From CAG-390 sp045546615 (GTDB lineage: Bacteria; Bacillota; Clostridia; Oscillospirales; CAG-272): a stretch of 64,000 bases of DNA. Location: the NCBI GenBank assembly GCA_045546615.1, contig JAZQDD010000060.1, positions 14,324 through 78,323 of the forward strand, in the 5' to 3' direction. Position numbers and translations under genes: made by a program. This document shows, in pieces, positions 27,047-36,677 of the stretch; position 1 is the stretch's first letter, and every line of letters starts with the position of its first letter. The notes under the pieces were generated by a model. It did not search any database. It was not told the origin of the DNA and worked only from the letters and a program-made list of their open reading frames with translations.

Positions 27047-27856
27047 ATGGATAAGCTATCGGAATTGCTCATATCCGCAGGAGCGGCAGATGCCGCGTCT
27101 ATTTGCATTTCTGAATGCAAAATAATAAATCCCAGACTCATCTCTCGCCTTGATTTTGAGGTTAAAAGCGTGTGCATGGGGATAATGCCCTACTACACCG
27201 TGCATTGTGATGCCGAAAGGACTGTTTCCGCATACGCCGTAGCACGCGATTATCATCTTGCGCAACGGGAGTTGGCTGAACGCTTGCTTTCAAATGCGCA
27301 AAAGCATTTTCCGCAACATCATTTCGCCTTTTACGGTGATCACTCCCCCATTGCCGAGGTCGATGCCGCCGCACGCGCAGGACTCGGAATTATCGGCAGA
27401 CACGGATTGCTTATAACTCCGAAGTATTCCTCATTCGTTTTTATTTTCGGTGTTTTTACGGACGTGAGTGTTGAAAAACAAAACCGTGAGGTGCGCTATT
27501 GCGAGAATTGCGGTGCTTGCACGCGTGCCTGCCCGACACGTTTGAAAAACGGCGGAGAATGTCTCTCGTCAATAACGCAGAAAAAGGGCGTCCTCACAAA
27601 CGAAGAACAGGCGTTGATGCTTGAACAGGGCACTCTTTGGGGATGCGATATATGCCAGAACGTCTGTCCGCACACGATACGGGCAAAGCGGTCAGGCACG
27701 CTTTACACCGACAGCGAATGGTTTAATTCAAATGCGATACCTTCACCCGACAAAAGCGTTGCAGAGAGTGACGAATTTTCAAGCAGGGCATATTCATGGC
27801 GCGGAAAAGAAGTATTTCTCCGAAATTTGAATATTTTTGATAACAAAACGCAATAA
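27047..27856 (+). CDS. QueG-like epoxyqueuosine reductase family protein, short form
   Basis: 269 residues against about 350-390 for characterised QueG. The central DUF1730-like part (YGDHSPIAEVDAAARAGLGIIGRHGLLITPKYSSF) is followed by a double 4Fe-4S cluster region: CENCGACTRACP and CDICQNVCPH. QueG reduces epoxyqueuosine to queuosine in tRNA using cobalamin. The C-terminal HEAT-like domain that binds tRNA in QueG is missing, so the family is sure but the reaction is not. The ATG at 27047 follows AGAGGGG; the ATG at 27005 has no ribosome site. Confidence 0.75.
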   Translation: MDKLSELLISAGAADAASICISECKIINPRLISRLDFEVKSVCMGIMPYYTVHCDAERTVSAYAVARDYHLAQRELAERLLSNAQKHFPQHHFAFYGDHSPIAEVDAAARAGLGIIGRHGLLITPKYSSFVFIFGVFTDVSVEKQNREVRYCENCGACTRACPTRLKNGGECLSSITQKKGVLTNEEQALMLEQGTLWGCDICQNVCPHTIRAKRSGTLYTDSEWFNSNAIPSPDKSVAESDEFSSRAYSWRGKEVFLRNLNIFDNKTQ

Positions 27857-27872
27857 CCCCAAAGGTGGTAAA

Positions 27873-28553
27873 ATGCCAAAACCAATAAAGAAAACCTTTT
27901 TAGAGCGCGAGGAGATGCGCTTGCGTGCCGAGATAGAACGGAAGGAGCACCAGCTTGCCTCTTTGCGCTACACGGGACATAAGTCACCGTACAAGCGCGC
28001 CGCCGAAGCGGCGGCATCCCCGCGCAGATATGCAAAAAGCAATTATTTCTCCTTTATTTGGGCAGTAATAAAGGATACGACTCTCTACGGCTTTTGGGAA
28101 AGATTTTTAGCCGTTTTTCGCAGATTTCGACTGATATCCATAATATTGCGAGTAATAAGCTGGATATTTACCATAGTGCAAACGGGAACTGTGTTCGTCG
28201 TTTTCGCCGCCATCGCCATCATAGCTCTTCCCGCCCTCATCATTGGCGGAATAATCGCCCTTATAAGGGGAGCTATCCTTTTGGGACAAATAGGGGCGCG
28301 ATTAAAAAACACCGATAACGAACGTTCGGCAGTAATATTTTTGCCCATGAATCTTCGCGGCACTTACTCCTGCGCCGCCGCCACCGCCGAGCATCTCGCA
28401 AGGCAGGGCTACACTGTTTTGGCAGTTACGCCGACTTTACACAAGCCGCCGCGATCATCCGATAACGTCTGTTTTGTCGGGCGGGGACTTTATTTCATTC
28501 TTAACAGAAAATATCTTAAAAACGCAAATGACAGAATCAATATCTATCTTTGA
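27873..28553 (+). CDS. Membrane protein of unknown function upstream of addB
   Basis: 226 residues, not recognised. A charged helical N-terminus (LEREEMRLRAEIERKEHQL, possible coiled coil) is followed by a basic linker and then two or three membrane helices (about 85-155), with a mixed C-terminal tail containing a TAEHLARQGYTVLAVTPT segment. The ATG at 27873 is preceded by AAAGGTGG. The stop lies a few bases before the addB start codon, within reach of its ribosome site, so the gene is cotranscribed with addBA; a role in recombination is not implied by its sequence. Confidence 0.65.
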   Translation: MPKPIKKTFLEREEMRLRAEIERKEHQLASLRYTGHKSPYKRAAEAAASPRRYAKSNYFSFIWAVIKDTTLYGFWERFLAVFRRFRLISIILRVISWIFTIVQTGTVFVVFAAIAIIALPALIIGGIIALIRGAILLGQIGARLKNTDNERSAVIFLPMNLRGTYSCAAATAEHLARQGYTVLAVTPTLHKPPRSSDNVCFVGRGLYFILNRKYLKNANDRINIYL

Positions 28554-28564
28554 CAGGAGAAAAA

Positions 28565-31500
28565 ATGGTCAAACTGATTTACGGTGATACAGGAAGCGGA
28601 AAGAGCGAATACATTCTTTCCTGCCTTGAAAAAGATGCACGTGAGGGAGTTGAGGCTATGTTGATAGTCCCCGAGCAACAAACGGTTGCCGCGGAGCGCG
28701 AGCTTCTTGAACGCCTTCCCGCATCGGCACAGCTCAATATAGAGGTGCTGAATTTCTCCCGTCTTGCGAACCGCGTGTTTCGCAAGGCAGGGGGGCTTAT
28801 ATACAATTACGCAAGCGCGGGTCAACGCAATCTTATAATGTGGCGTGCGCTGTGCCAATGCGCCCCTCTGCTTACTGAATACTATGACAGAGCATCCACG
28901 GACCGTTCCCTGCCTTCAACCATGCTTTCAATAACGAAGGAACTTTCGGCATCGGGAATATCCCCCGAACAGCTTGAGCAATTTTGCGCGGAGCTGCCCG
29001 AATCGACTCTGCGCAGAAAGCTATCGGACATTTCAACGGTCAGCGCGGCTTACCGTCTACTGCTCTCGCAAAGCCACACCGACCCCGCAAGCGACCTTGA
29101 CCGTCTGTGTCAGCTCCTTGATACCACGGCACGCTCCTTCTTTTCGGGAATGCACGTATACATGGACTCGTTTTACAGCCTTACAGGGCAGGAACACGCC
29201 GTCGTCAGGCGCATAATCAGCACGGCGCAGAGCTTCACGGCAACCGTTCCCCTGCCCTCCCCCACGTATCGCGGTATCGACACCGCCTCCATCAGAGATT
29301 ATTCGGACAAGCTTCGCGCTGATGCCGCAGGATTCGGCGGTGATGTGGAAACTGTCACGCTTTGCGAAAATCACCGCGCCGCTACACCCACCTTAAAACT
29401 GCTCGCCCAAAAGCTCTGGCAAATGGATGAGGACATCACCCATGATAAAAACAGCGAGGATGACGGCAGTCTTGAGCTTTGGCAAGCGTCTGACGTTTAT
29501 GATGAGGCTGAAGCGGCGGCGGCAAGGGTAAAAGCCCTACTTGAGGACGGTTACCGTTGCAAAGACATAACCGTTATCGCCCGTGACGCATCAAAATACC
29601 GCGGAATTCTCGACACCGCCTTTGACACGATGGGCGTTCCGTATTATTTTTCCGAAAAGCGCGACCTTTCCACAAGCCCGCTATCCCGACTCATCCTCTC
29701 CGCCCTGCGCATCAAGCAATTCGGGTGGAAACGCGAGGACGTTATCGCGCATCTGAAAACGGGAATGCTTGATATTTCCCCCAAAGATGCGGATCTGTTT
29801 GAGGAATACACGGCAAAATGGAGCATAAGCGGCAAAAAGCTCTCCGCCGAGGGCGAGTGGACCATGAATCCCGACGGTTATAACGCCTCGCTCTCTCCGC
29901 GCGGCGAGGAAAAGCTATCCGCCGCAAACAGAGTACATAGCTTTTTGCTTGAAAAGCTGAAAAAATATTTTGCTGAATTGAGCGCCGCCGAAAGCTGTGC
30001 CGAGCTTTGCCGCGCCACCCTCGCTTACATCGAGGATTCGGGCGCACCAAACAGGCTAAAGGAGCTTTCCATGCGCGAGCTTGCCGCCGCCAAGAACAGA
30101 GAAGCCGCCGAGACCGCGAGAACGTATGATGCGTTTCTCACGGTGCTGGACGAGCTGTGCGAGTGCTTTGGAGACGGTAAGAAACCCGAAATATCCGAGT
30201 TTGCCTTTGCGCTGAACACTCTTCTTGAGGAAACCCAAATGGGAAGCATCCCCACATCAAGCGACGAGGTAAGCGTCGGAAGCGCAAATATGATACGCGC
30301 CTCGGGAGCGAGAGCCGTTATAATTCTCGGCGCTTGTGACGGAGAATTTCCCGCCGCCGCTATGGGGGGCGGTCTGCTTTCGGCGGCGGAGCGCGAGGAG
30401 CTGATAGCACGTTCGCTCCCCATTTCGGGAAGCCGAGAGTTTGACTCCGCAGACGAGCTTTTCTTTTTCCGCCGTGCGATAGGCTCTGCTGTTGACAAGG
30501 TCATCGTTTACACGCGGACAAGCGCGGCTCCTTCCGTTGCTTTTGTGCGCCTTTGTGAAATATATCCAAACGTCAAGGTCAAAAGCACCGCGGAGCATCT
30601 GTTTGAACGCATCAGAACCGCGGCTTCCGCATCCGAATACGCTCCCTTGCTTGACGGCACTGCCGCAGGTGAGGCTATACGGCGCGCACTTGGTGAGAGC
30701 GCAAACAACAGCGTCCCCGTAAGTGCGGAGAACGACGAGCTTTCCGCCGAGGTCGCGGGGCTTGTGTACGGAAACCATCTTGCGCTTAGCCAGACGAAGC
30801 TTGAGAGCTTTACCAAGTGTCATTTTGCCTATTGTTGCAACTACCTGCTTTCGCTTGACGACGGTAAAAAAGCGGAATTCAGCGCAGACAGCATAGGAAC
30901 TTTCGTGCATTTCATCCTTGAAAAATATTTCATCGAGGTATTTATACACCGTGGCGGAGAATTTCCAAGCGAAAAGGAAAAGTCATCTATAATAGAAAAA
31001 TACACGTCTCAATACGCCGCAGAGCATCTCCCTACCGATGCGGGGCGTAGAGTTGAGTACATGACTCACCGTTTGCGCCGTCTCGCCACTCTGATTATCG
31101 AGGATATTGAAAACGAGCTTTCCGACACAGACTTCAAGCCCGAGGCGTTTGAGCTTTCAATCGGGCGCGACATTCCCTCTCCCCAAATAATTCTTGATGA
31201 CAACAGCCGCGTTACCCTTGGCGGAAAGATAGACCGCGTAGACGTGTTCCGCCACGGCGGTAAGGCTTATTTGCGCGCCGTAGATTATAAGACGGGGAAA
31301 AAGCTATTCTCCATTGGCGATATAGATAAAAAGAAAAATCTACAGCTTCTGCTTTACCTTTACGCCCTGACCGATGCCTCATACGGCGGCGATAGCGTAC
31401 CTGCGGCGATATCATATCTGTCCGCAAGCTCCGAGCAGACAAGTGTCAAGGGCGGTGCGGATGAGCTTTTCATCAAAAAAAGCGTCGTTGATGAATTCAA

Positions 31501-31780
31501 GCGAAGCGGACTGATACTTGATAACGAGGAGGTGATCACGGCTGTGAGCCACTCGGCAGACCCGAGATATCTGATGGTGACGGGCAGAAAGAAAACGCCC
31601 CCCACCGTTACGGCGGAAGCGTTTGATTACCTCAATGATAAAATAAAAACCATACTTAAAGAAGTAGCCACGGATATGCGCCGCGGTTGTGCCGAAGCAC
31701 GCCCATCCGAGGACGAGGATTGCAGATACTGCGCGTACAATATGATATGCCGCGCGGCAAAAAAGAGCAAAAATTATTGA
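28565..31780 (+). CDS. addB: ATP-dependent helicase/deoxyribonuclease subunit B
   Basis: 1071 residues. AddB forms the RecBCD-like AddAB complex that resects double-strand breaks to a Chi-type site. The N-terminal ATP motif GDTGSGKS is at residues 7-14. The RecB-like nuclease motif GGKIDRVDV, then RAVDYKTGKK, is near the C-terminus. The iron-sulfur cysteines are present: KCHFAYCC and the final CRYCAYNMIC. The ATG at 28565 follows AGGAGAAAAA; a TTG at 28550 is rejected. It is followed by addA after 12 bases, in the usual B-A order. Confidence 0.94.
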   Translation: MVKLIYGDTGSGKSEYILSCLEKDAREGVEAMLIVPEQQTVAAERELLERLPASAQLNIEVLNFSRLANRVFRKAGGLIYNYASAGQRNLIMWRALCQCAPLLTEYYDRASTDRSLPSTMLSITKELSASGISPEQLEQFCAELPESTLRRKLSDISTVSAAYRLLLSQSHTDPASDLDRLCQLLDTTARSFFSGMHVYMDSFYSLTGQEHAVVRRIISTAQSFTATVPLPSPTYRGIDTASIRDYSDKLRADAAGFGGDVETVTLCENHRAATPTLKLLAQKLWQMDEDITHDKNSEDDGSLELWQASDVYDEAEAAAARVKALLEDGYRCKDITVIARDASKYRGILDTAFDTMGVPYYFSEKRDLSTSPLSRLILSALRIKQFGWKREDVIAHLKTGMLDISPKDADLFEEYTAKWSISGKKLSAEGEWTMNPDGYNASLSPRGEEKLSAANRVHSFLLEKLKKYFAELSAAESCAELCRATLAYIEDSGAPNRLKELSMRELAAAKNREAAETARTYDAFLTVLDELCECFGDGKKPEISEFAFALNTLLEETQMGSIPTSSDEVSVGSANMIRASGARAVIILGACDGEFPAAAMGGGLLSAAEREELIARSLPISGSREFDSADELFFFRRAIGSAVDKVIVYTRTSAAPSVAFVRLCEIYPNVKVKSTAEHLFERIRTAASASEYAPLLDGTAAGEAIRRALGESANNSVPVSAENDELSAEVAGLVYGNHLALSQTKLESFTKCHFAYCCNYLLSLDDGKKAEFSADSIGTFVHFILEKYFIEVFIHRGGEFPSEKEKSSIIEKYTSQYAAEHLPTDAGRRVEYMTHRLRRLATLIIEDIENELSDTDFKPEAFELSIGRDIPSPQIILDDNSRVTLGGKIDRVDVFRHGGKAYLRAVDYKTGKKLFSIGDIDKKKNLQLLLYLYALTDASYGGDSVPAAISYLSASSEQTSVKGGADELFIKKSVVDEFKRSGLILDNEEVITAVSHSADPRYLMVTGRKKTPPTVTAEAFDYLNDKIKTILKEVATDMRRGCAEARPSEDEDCRYCAYNMICRAAKKSKNY

Positions 31781-31792
31781 TGGAGGCAGAAA

Positions 31793-34700
31793 ATGAATGA
31801 AATAAAGCTGACAGCGGCTCAACAGCTTGCAGTTGACCTTCGCAAAAGAAGCATTCTCGTTTCTGCCGCCGCAGGCTCGGGAAAGACCGCCACGCTGACC
31901 AAAAGGATAATAGCCCTGCTCACCGACAAGAACTCCCCCGCGGACATCTCGGATATGCTCATAGTTACGTTCACGAGAAAGGCGGCAGGTGAGCTTAAAA
32001 CGAGGATAACCAAAGCCCTCGCCGAGGCTCTCGCGGCTGACCGTTCAAACCGCCACCTCTCGCGCCAGCTTACGTCTGTGGGAAGTGCGCGGATATGCAC
32101 CATAGACTCGTACTACAAGAGCATTGTAGATGCTAATTTCCAACGGCTTGGAATATCATCTTCTTTCCGATTGTCCGACGAAAGCGAGCTTGCGCCCATG
32201 CGTCTGTCGCTGATGAATGCCGCCATTGACAGGGCATATTCGGTATACGAGGATTTTGGAGCATTCTGCGACGAACTGACAACGGCAAAGAGCGATGCAC
32301 GGCTTGCGCAAACTCTGCTCGATATCTCAAAAAAGCTCTCTGCCGTTCCGGACGGAGTGAAATATTTAAATGACTGCGCCGCGCTATATGAACAAGAGGC
32401 AAATATGCCGTTTTTTGAAAGCCGCGCGGGAAAGTCCATGCTAAAAACCTGCACCGAAACGCTCAATGCGTATCTTTCACGCGGCAATGCCGCCTTGCGC
32501 CTTATTGACGAAAATCCCGAGGCAGAGCCGCGCCGCGCCGCACTCCAAAACGATTGCGACACTATCAAATCAACGCTTGAAGCTCTCGAGGGGAAAAATT
32601 ACACTGCGGCACAAAGCTGTATTTCCAATTACACACCTATAAAAATCGGAAATGCAAAAGAGAAAAATGAGATAACCGAGGCAGTAAAAGCCGAAAGAGA
32701 CGAGCTAAAGGACTATCTGCTCAAGCTAAAGGCGGGATTTTTCGCTTTTAGTGAAAATGACCTTCCTTGGATAATGAACAAAAGCGCATGGTTTTGCCGT
32801 ATGCTTGCCAACATCCTCGGCGATTTCGCCGCCGCATACCGCGACGAAAAGCTCGCGCTCTCCGTATGCGAATTTTCAGACCTGCGCCGCTTCGTACGCA
32901 CGCTCTTCATAGGCGAGGACCGAAAGCCGACACGCCTCGCTATTGAGGAAAGCAAAAAATTTACGCATATTTTCGTTGACGAATATCAGGACACCGACAT
33001 GATTCAGGACGAAATATTCCGCGCCATAAGCCGCAATAATCTCTTTCTTGTCGGAGATATCAAGCAAAGCATTTATTCCTTCCGACAGGCTGAACCCGCC
33101 GTGTTTGCCGCATACCGCAATAATTTCCCCATTTACAATGCTGATGCGGATATGGGTGACGGCTCGCCCACCTCAATATTCATGTCGGAAAATTTCCGTT
33201 GCTCAAAAAACATCATAGACTTTACAAACGGCGTATGCTCATATCTGTTTTGCGAATCGGAAAAGGGTGCGCCCGATGCGGGCATAGGCTACCTGCCCGA
33301 GGATGACCTGCGCTTTGCGCGCGGCACAAACACAGAACTTCCCGTACGCATTGCCGTAGCAGAGACCGTACGAAAAAAAGCCTCGGATAATAGCGAGGAA
33401 GAAAGCTCAAACGATGGCGAAAGCACAAGCGGAATAGAGTGCGAAATAGCTTTTGTGGTTTCAGAGATAAAACGTCTCCTTTCAGACGGATATCTCCCCG
33501 ACGGCAAGAAAATCACTCCGGGAAATATCGCCGTGCTTGCGCGGGCAAACTCCACCTGCACAAAGATGGCAGAGGCTCTTGCGCGCGAGGGCATTCGCTA
33601 CGCCAATAGCGTAGGAAGCGACCTTTTTGAAAACCCCGAGGTGCTTTTAATGCTGTCTTTGCTGTCCGCATGCGATAACCCGAGACGCGACCTTGCGCTT
33701 GCGGGAGCTTTGCGCTCACCTATATTTAATTTTTCACTCTCCGACCTTGTGAAGATCCGCCTTGGCAGGAGAGATATGTCGCTGTATGATGCAATGCTCG
33801 AATACGCCGAGGATAATCCCGACGGCGAGCTATCCGCTCGTTGCCGCAAGGCAAGCCGCCGCCTTGAGGACTACCGCACAAGCGCAGAGGCAATGCCCGT
33901 ACATAGGTTTATAAAATATCTCTGGCAGGACACGGGTGCGCTGATATACGCAGGCTCGTCTCCCGAATCCCGCAGACGCACACCCGCCGAGAGGCGAAAA
34001 AATCTGCAACAGCTATACGAGTATGCGAGAAAGTACGAGGCTTCCGCCTTCAGAAGCCTGCATGATTTCGTTGACTACATATACGGTATAATCGAAAACG
34101 ATACCGAGATGAAGACCGAGGATATAACCGACGAAAGCACCGTAAACATCATGTCGGTACACAAATCCAAGGGACTTGAATTTCCCGTTGTATTCTTCAT
34201 AAACTCGGCAAGTGACCTGTCGCGGCGTGACAGCTCACCGCCGATAGTATTTACCACCGACGACAACATAGGACTTACCGCAAAGCTCAAAGACAGCTCG
34301 GGGCTTGGAATCTTTGATACCCCCACAAGGCTTGCCGCGGCGGAAAAGGTGGACGCGCGAAGTCTTGACGAGGCGATCCGCGTGCTGTACGTTGCGCTTA
34401 CACGCGCCAGAGATATGCTCTACATCACGGCATCGGGCGGCAAAAACTTTTTGGAAGCAACGCGTTCGGCGGCAAAGCGGCGCTCAATGGCAGGTGGACG
34501 CACGGCTCTTGCCGAAAAACGTTCGCTCTTTGCGTGGATAATGCTTGCGCTCGAGGCAGGAAAAGGGCTTGGCAGTTATACCATAGAAGAAATAAGACCT
34601 GCAAGCACCGAGGATAATATTCAAAATGATAACGCCCCCCAGCCGCTTAATGAGGACGAGATCGAAACGATGAGAGCCGAGCTTTGCCGCAGATTCGACT

Positions 34701-35419
34701 ATACCTATCCGCACACAGCTATATCCCAAATCCCCGCCAAGCTCTCTGTTTCACGGCTTTATCCCGAGGCCCTTGACCAGACGGATGATACGGACGCTCT
34801 CCTGCGCAAGGTTGAGGAATCCGAGCCGAGAACTCCGCGCTTTATGGGCGGCGGAAACGATGCCGCGGAACGCGGAACGGCTACACACCTGTTTATGCAG
34901 TTTTGCGATTTTGAAAGACTCGGAACAAGCGAGGAGTCGGCGCGCCAAGAGGCGGACCGTCTGCTTGCCGAGGGCTTTATTCCGCAAAACGCACGCGACA
35001 TAATTCGCTTTGACGAGGTTGCCGCATTTGCAAAAAGCTCGCTTATCGGGGAAATTCTCCGCGCCAAAAAGGTGTACCGTGAACAAAGATTCAACGTCTT
35101 TCTCGATGCGAAGGATTTTACCGCCTCACCCGAGTTTTCGGACAAGCTGGACGGTGAAAAGCTCCTTGTGCAGGGTGTAATAGACCTTTTCTTTGTCGAT
35201 GGCGATGGTAAAATAGTCCTTTGCGATTACAAGACAGACCGCCTTACGCGAGATGAGCTGAAAAACCCCGCGCTTGCGCAAAAAACGCTTACCGAGCGAC
35301 ACGCTGAACAGCTTGGCTACTACTCGATGGCGCTTGAGCGTATTATGGGGCGCCGCCCCGATAGAGTGTGCATCTTCTCGCTCCACGCGGGACGGGAATT
35401 TGATGCATTGTGTCCATAA
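31793..35419 (+). CDS. addA: ATP-dependent helicase/nuclease subunit A
   Basis: 1208 residues. AddA is the UvrD-type 3'-5' motor and second nuclease of AddAB. Walker A is AAAGSGKT (residues 25-32), Walker B VDEYQDTD, motif III GDIKQSIYSFRQAEP, and motif V/VI include MSVHKSKGLEFPVVFF and VALTRARDMLYIT. The RecB-type nuclease site is VIDLFF, LCDYKTDR and the downstream QLGYY. The ATG follows TGGAGGCAGAAA. The final codons and stop are embedded in the first hairpin of a noncoding array (35405-35430), so the C-terminal DALCP may be altered by array insertion. Confidence 0.95.
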   Translation: MNEIKLTAAQQLAVDLRKRSILVSAAAGSGKTATLTKRIIALLTDKNSPADISDMLIVTFTRKAAGELKTRITKALAEALAADRSNRHLSRQLTSVGSARICTIDSYYKSIVDANFQRLGISSSFRLSDESELAPMRLSLMNAAIDRAYSVYEDFGAFCDELTTAKSDARLAQTLLDISKKLSAVPDGVKYLNDCAALYEQEANMPFFESRAGKSMLKTCTETLNAYLSRGNAALRLIDENPEAEPRRAALQNDCDTIKSTLEALEGKNYTAAQSCISNYTPIKIGNAKEKNEITEAVKAERDELKDYLLKLKAGFFAFSENDLPWIMNKSAWFCRMLANILGDFAAAYRDEKLALSVCEFSDLRRFVRTLFIGEDRKPTRLAIEESKKFTHIFVDEYQDTDMIQDEIFRAISRNNLFLVGDIKQSIYSFRQAEPAVFAAYRNNFPIYNADADMGDGSPTSIFMSENFRCSKNIIDFTNGVCSYLFCESEKGAPDAGIGYLPEDDLRFARGTNTELPVRIAVAETVRKKASDNSEEESSNDGESTSGIECEIAFVVSEIKRLLSDGYLPDGKKITPGNIAVLARANSTCTKMAEALAREGIRYANSVGSDLFENPEVLLMLSLLSACDNPRRDLALAGALRSPIFNFSLSDLVKIRLGRRDMSLYDAMLEYAEDNPDGELSARCRKASRRLEDYRTSAEAMPVHRFIKYLWQDTGALIYAGSSPESRRRTPAERRKNLQQLYEYARKYEASAFRSLHDFVDYIYGIIENDTEMKTEDITDESTVNIMSVHKSKGLEFPVVFFINSASDLSRRDSSPPIVFTTDDNIGLTAKLKDSSGLGIFDTPTRLAAAEKVDARSLDEAIRVLYVALTRARDMLYITASGGKNFLEATRSAAKRRSMAGGRTALAEKRSLFAWIMLALEAGKGLGSYTIEEIRPASTEDNIQNDNAPQPLNEDEIETMRAELCRRFDYTYPHTAISQIPAKLSVSRLYPEALDQTDDTDALLRKVEESEPRTPRFMGGGNDAAERGTATHLFMQFCDFERLGTSEESARQEADRLLAEGFIPQNARDIIRFDEVAAFAKSSLIGEILRAKKVYREQRFNVFLDAKDFTASPEFSDKLDGEKLLVQGVIDLFFVDGDGKIVLCDYKTDRLTRDELKNPALAQKTLTERHAEQLGYYSMALERIMGRRPDRVCIFSLHAGREFDALCP

Positions 35420-35600
35420 AGACACAATGCAATGAATTGCCCTACGGGCACGAATTGGCTAACGCCATGAATTGCACCTACGGTGCATGAATTGCCTTCG
35501 GCATTATAAAAACGGGCAATTCAATTCATGAAATCGTAAGATTTCAAATCATGAAGCCGCAAGTCTTCAATTCATGACGGCTTGCCGTCAATTCATTTTT
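35405..35600 (+). repeat. Hairpin array 1, units separated by TGAAT
   Basis: After a 10-bp stem GCATTGTGTC/GACACAATGC that contains the addA stop codon, four mini-hairpins follow at 35438-35450, 35456-35467, 35473-35487 and 35493-35503. They are separated by CGAAT or TGAAT and have 3-4 base loops (TAC, TAAC, TAC, TTC). Three more follow at 35529-35546, 35552-35569 and 35575-35590, separated by the opposite-orientation motif ATTCA. The two orientations can also pair over long range. It ends in a T run. Confidence 0.85.
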
Positions 35601-35602
35601 TG

Positions 35603-35739
35603 TTTTGGCACTTGTGAATGCCAAAAGGGCTGATTTAGCGCAGAACAAAAATACAAAAACAAGTGAAGAAAAAAGACCGTTTTTTTCGTCCAAAAGGATG
35701 AAGAAAGCGGTCTTTTAGGTAGAAATCCTCACGGATTTC
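35603..35739. repeat. Central hairpins between the two arrays
   Basis: TTTTGGCA/TGCCAAAA (35603-35626). A long interrupted A/T-rich stem AAAAGACCG to CGGTCTTTT (about 35671-35716) with a run of T after GACCG, acting as a likely bidirectional terminator for addA and the convergent SDR-PFK operon. GAAATCC/GGATTTC (35722-35739). No coding potential was recognised in 35420-35900. Confidence 0.7.
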
Positions 35740-35765
35740 GATTTTTATATGTATTTTTTAGCCGC

Positions 35766-35900
35766 GCTCACGAAGTGAGCATATCGTGCGCCGAAGGCGC
35801 ATATCGAACGCGGCGGCGCACAATGTGCGCCGCCGGCGTATATCGAAAATCCGCGGTAGCGGATTTATATCGATGCGTAGTGTCCGCACGGACACTACGC
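35766..35900 (-). repeat. Hairpin array 2, units separated by ATATCG
   Basis: Five perfect hairpins: 35766-35780 (6 bp, loop GAA), 35787-35801 (6 bp, GAA), 35811-35835 (11 bp, AAT), 35847-35866 (8 bp, GGTA) and 35875-35900 (11 bp, GCAC). Between them lies ATATCG or TATATCG with small additions. The last one ends on the base next to the SDR stop codon at 35901. The stems differ in sequence while the separator is conserved. Confidence 0.85.
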
Positions 35901-36668
35901 TTATTTCTTCTGCTGTTTACACCAGATATTCATAACCAGCTTGTGCGGCAAGAGCTTTGTCAGCAGGACCTGCGCTCTTATCTGCTTGCCGCAGATGGAA
36001 ACGTCCTTGCCCTTTTTCATATCGCGCATGGCTCTTGTGACCACTTGCTCGGCAGTATACATCCGATTATAGTAGGTGATGGTATCATCGTGAACGGCGT
36101 GGTCAAAGAATTCGGTCTTTACCCAACCCGGACACACAGCCATCATGCGAATGTCACGCCCCTGCGATTTAAGCTCGCGGTTGACGGCACGGGTAAAGCT
36201 CAAAACGTACGCCTTTGACGCGCCGTAAACTCCGATAAACGGCACGGGCTGAAATGAGGAAAGCGAGCCAAGCTGATATATCTTGCCGCCGTCCTTCATA
36301 TAGGGCAGAGTAAGATACGTCATAGCCGTAAGCGCACGGCTGTTCAGCTCTATCATATCAAGCTGACGCTCAAGCTCCATTTCGCAAAATCCGCCAAAAA
36401 GTCCAAATCCTGCCGCATTCACAAGCACGGCAACCTCGGGCTTTTCGCCCTCAAGAAGCGCCTTGTACTCGTCAAGCGCATCTTTTTTAGTAAGGTCAAG
36501 CGGCAAAAGCCTTGCATTAACTGTGCCAAGCTCACCCGCAAGAGTGTCGAGCCTTTCGCGGCGGCGTGCGATGAGCCACACCTCGTCAAAATGCTCGTCG
36601 GCGCATATCCTGCGTACAAATTCGCACCCCATACCCGATGACGCACCCGTAAAAACAGCAATTTTCAT
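35901..36668 (-). CDS. Short-chain dehydrogenase/reductase
   Basis: 255 residues, classical SDR. The cofactor loop is TGASSGMG at residues 8-15, the NAAG motif is present (LVNAAGFGLFGG), and the catalytic Ser and Tyr-x3-Lys are in GSLSSFQPVPF and VYGASKAY. The C-terminal PGWVKTEFF is typical of the group acting on lipid-like or unknown substrates. NAD(P) preference is not clear. It follows the PPi-PFK gene by 9 bases, in the same operon. The ribosome site is TAAGGAGAAAAA. Its stop codon abuts hairpin array 2. Confidence 0.88.
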   Translation of the reverse strand: MKIAVFTGASSGMGCEFVRRICADEHFDEVWLIARRRERLDTLAGELGTVNARLLPLDLTKKDALDEYKALLEGEKPEVAVLVNAAGFGLFGGFCEMELERQLDMIELNSRALTAMTYLTLPYMKDGGKIYQLGSLSSFQPVPFIGVYGASKAYVLSFTRAVNRELKSQGRDIRMMAVCPGWVKTEFFDHAVHDDTITYYNRMYTAEQVVTRAMRDMKKGKDVSICGKQIRAQVLLTKLLPHKLVMNIWCKQQKK

Positions 36669-36677
36669 TTTTTCTCC

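Noticed and set aside
35405..35900. The hairpin arrays as a CRISPR array.
   Set aside because: The conserved part is only 5-7 bases, variable parts are self-complementary, spacing is irregular and there are no cas genes.
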